Positions 59,731-64,000 of a stretch of 64,000 nucleotides of DNA are shown piece by piece. The DNA is taken from assembly GCF_014635845.1 (NCBI RefSeq), contig NZ_BMDP01000004.1, positions 124,001-188,000 on the forward strand, written 5' to 3'. The notes beneath the pieces are model-generated. The model did not search any database, had not been told where the DNA came from, and saw nothing but the letters and a program-made list of their open reading frames with translations. The stretch comes from Oxalicibacterium solurbis. GTDB lineage: Bacteria; Pseudomonadota; Gammaproteobacteria; Burkholderiales; Burkholderiaceae_D. The position numbers and the translations under genes are program-made. Within the stretch, counting starts at the first letter, position 1, and the number at the start of each line of letters is the position of its first letter.

Positions 59731-59881
59731 CGCTGCCGCCGCTTGTTGTTCGGGTGCGCACCAAATGCATGCGTTGCACGAAAAAGGGGATGCGCGGGAG
59801 CGTTGAGCGGACAGGGGCGTTGCAGTATAGTCAACTAGTCCGCCTGCAAGGCGCCTTCCTTTTTCATCAGGGTGCAAGACC

Positions 59882-61192
59882 ATGAAAACTTCCGCGTTTC
59901 TGTCCGCCGATCAAAACGGGCGTATGCCTGCCAGCCGTGAAGCCGCCGGCCAGGAAATGGCACGGACCTCATTCATCGATCATCGCGCTGCGACAACGGC
60001 GCAAAGAAGATTGGCAGAAAAAGCCGATGCCAGCGAAGGTGCGATGCGGCAGCACGCGCTGCAAAAAATGGCGAATGCCGCGCAGCGGGCAGGCAGGGAC
60101 GAGGAGGAAGAAGAAAAGCCGGCGCAGGGGAAATTCGCACGGCCGGCACAGCGCCAGGCCGCAGCAGGCATGGGAAGCGGTGGTCTGCCGCCGCAACTGA
60201 AGTCCGGCATCGAAGCCTTGTCCGGCATGTCGATGGATGATGTGCGCGTGCATTACAACTCGTCGCAGCCGGCGCAGTTGAATGCGCTGGCCTATGCACA
60301 GGGGCGGGATATCCATGTCGGGCCGGGGCAGGAACAGCATCTGCCGCATGAGGCATGGCATGTCGTGCAGCAGGCGCAGGGCCGCGTGCAGCCGACCATG
60401 CAGATGAAGGATGGCGTGCCGGTCAACGACGATCACACGCTGGAAGAAGAAGCCGATCGCATGGGCGCGCAGGCGATGCAGATGCGGGTGGCGGGTGCAG
60501 CAACGCCGATGGCATCGGCAAGCGGCCGGCCCGTCGCGCAATTCTTTCTTCCTCCCCACGGCATGGCGGATACGAAGGGATATTACAAGGCGCAAGGCAA
60601 TGCAAAGAATACCGCCTATGGCAGCGGCCGTCCGGCGGATTTCAGTACGAAGTTCAAGGCGAACATGGTGGAGCACGAATGGGGCGGCTCCTATAACAAG
60701 GAAACCGACATGTGGCATGTGACGACGCATGGCGATTCGCAGGTCGTGCTGCCGACAAATGCCATCCAGATCGATCACGTGGTGCCGTGGAATACGATCG
60801 AGACCGAACTGCAGAAGAATCCGTCCACTGTTTACACACCGGGCTATCTTGCGACGTTGAAGACCAATGGATATGTCGTCCCGAATGGCTCGAAATACAC
60901 GATGTTTGCCGCGCGCATGTATTACCACGACGTCGGCAATCTGGTGCCGATGGCCGGTTCTGAGAATGCATCGAAGGGGGCGACACATGGTGGCGGCGGT
61001 GCCGATCTGGAAACCGCCTGGATGAATCGTGCGGCGCGTAGCACCGGGGTGCACCATCAAATGGTGCAGACGGCGTTCCGCGAGCTGGTCAATTGGCAGG
61101 GCGATGCCCCGGCTGTGCAGGAATTGCTGGACAAGTTCGATGAGGTGGATGACGTGATCATTGAAGCAGAAGAGTTTTTCCAGGGATACTGA
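59882..61192 (+). CDS. DUF4157 (eCIS-core) protein with HNH-like C-terminal domain
   Basis: 436 residues, no signal peptide or membrane segment. The N-terminus (1-95) is low-complexity and charged. A DUF4157 domain spans about 100-200: LPPQLKSGIEALSGMSMDDV, the HEAWH metalloprotease-type motif at 156-160 and the LEEEADRMG downstream Glu. These domains mark effectors loaded into contractile injection systems (eCIS). The C-terminus (about 225-400) has a nuclease-like layout: Asp298-His299 in IDHVVPW, then NLVPMAGSENASKG with Asn353, Asn362 and Lys365. This fits an HNH-type toxin. No tail genes or immunity gene are in view. It splits nasT from the nrt genes. The catalytic assignment is inference. 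Confidence 0.82.
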   Translation: MKTSAFLSADQNGRMPASREAAGQEMARTSFIDHRAATTAQRRLAEKADASEGAMRQHALQKMANAAQRAGRDEEEEEKPAQGKFARPAQRQAAAGMGSGGLPPQLKSGIEALSGMSMDDVRVHYNSSQPAQLNALAYAQGRDIHVGPGQEQHLPHEAWHVVQQAQGRVQPTMQMKDGVPVNDDHTLEEEADRMGAQAMQMRVAGAATPMASASGRPVAQFFLPPHGMADTKGYYKAQGNAKNTAYGSGRPADFSTKFKANMVEHEWGGSYNKETDMWHVTTHGDSQVVLPTNAIQIDHVVPWNTIETELQKNPSTVYTPGYLATLKTNGYVVPNGSKYTMFAARMYYHDVGNLVPMAGSENASKGATHGGGGADLETAWMNRAARSTGVHHQMVQTAFRELVNWQGDAPAVQELLDKFDEVDDVIIEAEEFFQGY

Positions 61193-61208
61193 ACCACATT
61201 CGAAAAAC

Positions 61209-61224
61209 TGGCATATGAATTGCT
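61209..61224 (+). promoter_or_regulatory. Sigma-54 promoter of the nrt operon
   Basis: TGGCATA-TGAA-TTGCT: GG at 61210-61211 and GC at 61222-61223, the exact -24/-12 spacing of RpoN promoters. Transcription would start near 61235, at the first leader hairpin. Nitrogen control through NtrC is the likely reason, by analogy with the Klebsiella nas leader. Confidence 0.7.
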
Positions 61225-61235
61225 AGTACTGAAAA

Positions 61236-61291
61236 GGCTGCTAATGACGGCACCAAAATGATGAATCGCCCCGGTTAACGAAGATCGAGGC
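61236..61291 (+). ncRNA. ANTAR-target leader RNA: two A1/G4 hexaloop hairpins
   Basis: Hairpin P1 (61236-61254): GGCTGCT-AATGAC-GGCACC with a bulged C and one G-U pair. Hairpin P2 (61268-61291): GCCCCGGTT-AACGAA-GATCGAGGC with one mismatch and two G-U pairs. Both six-base loops have A at position 1 and G at position 4, the hallmark of RNAs bound by ANTAR proteins. A 13-nt linker joins them, and a terminator follows at 61304. The nearby nasT encodes an ANTAR protein. Confidence 0.7.
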
Positions 61292-61303
61292 ATCAGGACA
61301 AAG

Positions 61304-61354
61304 GCGTCCGCATCGCACGCGCAATCCGCGCGTGGCGATGCGGACGCTTTTTTT
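61304..61354 (+). terminator. Leader terminator upstream of nrtA
   Basis: A 13-bp outer stem (GCGTCCGCATCGC / GCGATGCGGACGC) plus an inner ACGCGC/GCGCGT stem, then seven T. It ends 45 nt before the nrtA start and lies downstream of the sigma-54 promoter, so it must be read through for nrt expression. It also ends any transcript coming from the DUF4157 gene. Confidence 0.9.
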
Positions 61355-61398
61355 ATCTCGATTTTTATCTATCCGCAAATGAGCTATCAGGAGAAAAC

Positions 61399-62643
61399 AT
61401 GACGGCGAAAGACGACAACATCGATACCACGCGACGCACCATCATCAAGGCGGCAGCGGCGGCGACTGCATTCGGCGGACTGGCGACCAGGGGCGTATGG
61501 GCCGCCGGTTCGGACAAGCCAGAAAAGACGGAAGTGAAGATCGGCTTCATTCCGCTGACCGACTGCGCATCCGTCGTGATGGCATCGGTGATGGGCTTCG
61601 ACAAGAAGTACGGCATCAAGATCACGCCGAGCAAGGAATCCTCGTGGGCAGGCGTGCGCGACAAGATCATCAACGGCGAACTCGATGCGGCCCATGTGCT
61701 GTATGGCCTGGTCTACGGCGTGCATGCCGGCATCGGCGGTGCAAAGAAGGACATGGCCGTGCTGATGAGCATCAACAACAACGGCCAGGCGATTTCGCTG
61801 TCGCGGCAACTGGCCGATGCCGGTGCGATCGACGGCGCTTCGCTGGCGAAGTACATGCATGCCAACAAGCGCGATTACACGTTCGCGCAGACCTTCCCGA
61901 CCGGCACGCACGCGATGTGGCTGTACTACTGGCTGGCGGCCTACGGCATCAATCCGATGAAGGATGCCAAGATGATCACCGTGCCGCCACCGCAGATGGT
62001 GGCCAACATGCGCATCGGCAACATGGACGGCTGCTGCGTCGGTGAACCGTGGAATGCGCGCGCCATCATGGACGGCGTCGGCATCACGGCGGTGACGTCG
62101 CAGGATATCTGGAAGGATCATCCGGAGAAAGTGCTGGGCACCACGTCCGACTGGGTGGCGAAATATCCGAATACGGCGCGCGCGATGACGGCCGCCGTGC
62201 TGGAAGCCAGCCGCTGGATCGACGCTTCTCTGTCGAACAAGAGCAAGATGGCCGAGACGATCGCCGCCAAGTCCTACGTGAATACCTCGGTCGACGTGAT
62301 CGCGCCGCGCATCCTCGGTCGCTATGCGAACGGCCTCGGCAAGACCTGGGACGACCCGAACTACATGAAGTTCTTCAACGACGGCGCGGTCAATTTCCCG
62401 TACCTGTCCGACGGCATGTGGTTCCTGACGCAGCACAAGCGCTGGGGGCTGGTCAAGGAAGATCCGGATTATCTGGGCATCGCCAAATCGGTCAACCGCA
62501 TCGATCTGTACAAGGATGCGGCGGCGATGGCGAAGGTCAGCGTGCCGAAGGAAGTCATGCGCACGTCCAAGCTGATCGACGGCTCGGTCTGGGATGGCAA
62601 GAATCCGAAAGCCTACGCGGCATCGTTCAAGGTTCGTGCATAG
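61399..62643 (+). CDS. nrtA: Nitrate/nitrite ABC transporter substrate-binding protein
   Basis: 414 residues with a twin-arginine signal (TTRRTIIKAAAAA). The mature part has the NrtA/CmpA fold: GFIPLTDCASVVMASVMGF, NGELDAAHVLYGL and GNMDGCCVGEPWNARA. It binds nitrate or nitrite in the periplasm and passes it to NrtB/NrtC. It is followed by the permease. Controlled by the leader described above. The Tat signal argues against it being the cytoplasmic sensor NasS. Confidence 0.93.
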   Translation: MTAKDDNIDTTRRTIIKAAAAATAFGGLATRGVWAAGSDKPEKTEVKIGFIPLTDCASVVMASVMGFDKKYGIKITPSKESSWAGVRDKIINGELDAAHVLYGLVYGVHAGIGGAKKDMAVLMSINNNGQAISLSRQLADAGAIDGASLAKYMHANKRDYTFAQTFPTGTHAMWLYYWLAAYGINPMKDAKMITVPPPQMVANMRIGNMDGCCVGEPWNARAIMDGVGITAVTSQDIWKDHPEKVLGTTSDWVAKYPNTARAMTAAVLEASRWIDASLSNKSKMAETIAAKSYVNTSVDVIAPRILGRYANGLGKTWDDPNYMKFFNDGAVNFPYLSDGMWFLTQHKRWGLVKEDPDYLGIAKSVNRIDLYKDAAAMAKVSVPKEVMRTSKLIDGSVWDGKNPKAYAASFKVRA

Positions 62644-62652
62644 GAGGATGTG

Positions 62653-63618
62653 ATGAGCGCAATCATGCAAAGCATCGACAAGCCGGCTGCCAAGGCCGCT
62701 GCAGCAACGACGGCAGGCGCAGCGACTGCGACGAGTGCGACAGGCGCGCAGGCTGCCGCGATACCTGCGCAGCAGAAACAGCAGCAACAGGAGGCGGCAA
62801 AAGCCGGCAGTGCGAACGGAAAATCGGGCGGACGATTTTCCGTGCGTGCACTGGCGCGGGCGGCGGTGCCGCCGGTGTTGGGCGTGCTGTTCCTGTGCCT
62901 GGTGTGGGAAATCGTCTCGTACAAGAACAACGGCATCCCGTCACCGATGACGACGCTGAAGGCGGCCGCCGAACTGTTCGCCGATCCGTTCTACAGCAAC
63001 GGGCCGAACGACCAGGGCATAGGCTGGAACGTGCTGGCGTCGCTGCAACGCGTCGCAATCGGCTTCGGCATGGCGGCGCTGGTCGGCATTCCGCTCGGCT
63101 TCATGATCGGCCGCTTCAAGTTCCTGTCCGGCATGTTCAACCCGATCATCAGCCTGCTGAAGCCGGTGTCGCCGCTGGCATGGCTGCCGATCGGCCTGCT
63201 GGTGTTCAAGGCGGCCGATCCTGCAGCGATCTGGGCGATCTTCATTTGCTCGATCTGGCCGATGATCATCAACACTGCGATCGGCGTGCAGCGCGTGCCG
63301 CAGGATTACATGAACGTCGCGCGCGTGCTGAATCTGTCGGAGTGGAAGGTCATCACCAGGATCCTGTTTCCTTCCGTGCTGCCGTACATGCTGACCGGCG
63401 TTCGCCTTGCGATCGGTACCGCATGGCTGGTGATCGTCGCGGCGGAAATGCTGACCGGCGGCGTCGGCATCGGCTTCTGGGTATGGGACGAATGGAACAA
63501 CCTGAACGTGGCGCACATCATCATTGCGATCGTCATCATCGGCGTGGTCGGTCTGGTGCTCGAACAGTTGCTGGTCGGGCTGGCGAAAGCCTTCACCTAT
63601 GAAGATGTGAAGAACTAA
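62653..63618 (+). CDS. nrtB: Nitrate ABC transporter permease
   Basis: 321 residues. An unusual N-terminal extension of about 60 residues is rich in Ala, Gln and Thr and low in complexity. Then come about six helices with the binding-protein-dependent permease loop EAA-like WKVITRILFPSVLPYMLTGVRLAIG. NrtB forms the channel for nitrate/nitrite. ATG 62653 follows AGGAGG at 62642-62647; the GTG at 62650 is one codon earlier. Operon with nrtA and the ATPase. Confidence 0.92.
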   Translation: MSAIMQSIDKPAAKAAAATTAGAATATSATGAQAAAIPAQQKQQQQEAAKAGSANGKSGGRFSVRALARAAVPPVLGVLFLCLVWEIVSYKNNGIPSPMTTLKAAAELFADPFYSNGPNDQGIGWNVLASLQRVAIGFGMAALVGIPLGFMIGRFKFLSGMFNPIISLLKPVSPLAWLPIGLLVFKAADPAAIWAIFICSIWPMIINTAIGVQRVPQDYMNVARVLNLSEWKVITRILFPSVLPYMLTGVRLAIGTAWLVIVAAEMLTGGVGIGFWVWDEWNNLNVAHIIIAIVIIGVVGLVLEQLLVGLAKAFTYEDVKN

Positions 63619-63672
63619 GCATAAAGAACCGAGTGTGAAGAACTGACCGGATCAAGAAAAAAGGAAACCATC

Positions 63673-64000
63673 ATGGAAGCGCTCAACAGCAAGTTCATCG
63701 AAATCCAGCAGGCGGAGATGACCTTTCACACGAAGAAAGGCGTCTTCAACGCGCTGCGCGACATCAACCTGACGGTCGGCAAGGGCGAATTCATTTCGCT
63801 GATCGGCCACTCCGGCTGCGGCAAGTCGACATTGCTGAACCTGATCGCAGGGCTGACGCAAGCGACGAATGGCGCATTACTGTGCGCCAACCGCGAAATC
63901 GCCGGACCGTCGCCGGAACGTGCGGTCGTGTTCCAGAACCATTCGCTGCTGCCGTGGCTGACCTGCTACGAGAACGTCTATCTCGCCGTCGAACGCGTGT
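63673..64000 (+). CDS. Nitrate ABC transporter ATP-binding protein, N-terminal part
   Basis: The window ends inside this gene (about 109 codons visible). Walker A is GHSGCGKSTLLNL and the Q-loop region is VFQNHSLLPWLTC. It matches the NrtC/NrtD/TauB-type ATPases that power NrtA-NrtB. ATG 63673 follows AAAAAAGGAAACC, a good ribosome site. Confidence 0.92.
   Translation, partial: MEALNSKFIEIQQAEMTFHTKKGVFNALRDINLTVGKGEFISLIGHSGCGKSTLLNLIAGLTQATNGALLCANREIAGPSPERAVVFQNHSLLPWLTCYENVYLAVERV

Noticed and set aside
59820-59845. GTCAACTAG upstream of the DUF4157 gene as a fourth FNR-like box
   Set aside because: Only one half-site is present with the wrong partner spacing.

Overview
The window looks like a chromosome segment of a betaproteobacterium of the Oxalobacteraceae type (Herminiimonas/Janthinobacterium-like). 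Reasons: moderately high G+C, Burkholderiales-style housekeeping clusters (miaB-phoH-ybeY-corC-lnt-glyQS, lptD-surA-pdxA-rsmA, amgK-murU), periplasmic-binding-protein-rich tricarboxylate transporters, and a complete oxalate-to-CO2 pathway. The genus is inference; no search was run.

Region 1 (about 1-14.5 kb) is an oxalate/formate module. It holds the end of a TctA-type permease, a Crp/Fnr-family regulator, oxalyl-CoA decarboxylase (oxc), two formyl-CoA transferases (frc), a branched-chain-amino-acid-type binding protein, a two-subunit NAD-dependent formate dehydrogenase and its FdhD/FdsC maturation factor. Three promoters share one architecture: an FNR-like TTGAC-N4-RTCAA box 22-23 bp upstream of a -10 element. 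These stand before oxc, frc2 and the binding protein, and the regulator's recognition helix is FNR-like. All three oxc/frc genes also have terminator-like hairpins in their leaders.

Region 2 (14.5-48 kb) is mostly housekeeping: ubiH, pepP, murU, amgK, lptD, surA, pdxA, rsmA, gloA, plsC, gmhB, glyQS, lnt, corC, ybeY, phoH, miaB, a 2-hydroxyacid dehydrogenase, dps, an elongator tRNA-Met, miaA, mutL, dedA, amiC, tsaE and an AEC transporter. A DctS/DctR-type two-component system follows.

Region 3 (48-57 kb) has a TRAP-type DctP without its membrane subunits, a full tctCBA operon, ogt and xerD. An A+T-richer one-gene island follows, encoding an AAA/OLD-like ATPase with a possible HEPN-type Rx4H motif at its C-terminus. 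ybaK and plsY come next.

Region 4 (58-64 kb) has tsaD and a nitrate assimilation locus: nasT (ANTAR antiterminator), nrtA, nrtB and an nrtC/D-type ATPase cut by the window end. The nrtA leader carries a sigma-54 promoter, two hairpins with A1/G4 hexaloops (the known ANTAR-target pattern) and a strong terminator. Between nasT and this leader sits a DUF4157 (eCIS-core, HExxH) protein with an HNH-like C-terminus, a probable toxin/effector with no visible secretion apparatus or immunity gene.

No rRNA, insertion sequence, prophage or CRISPR array was seen.
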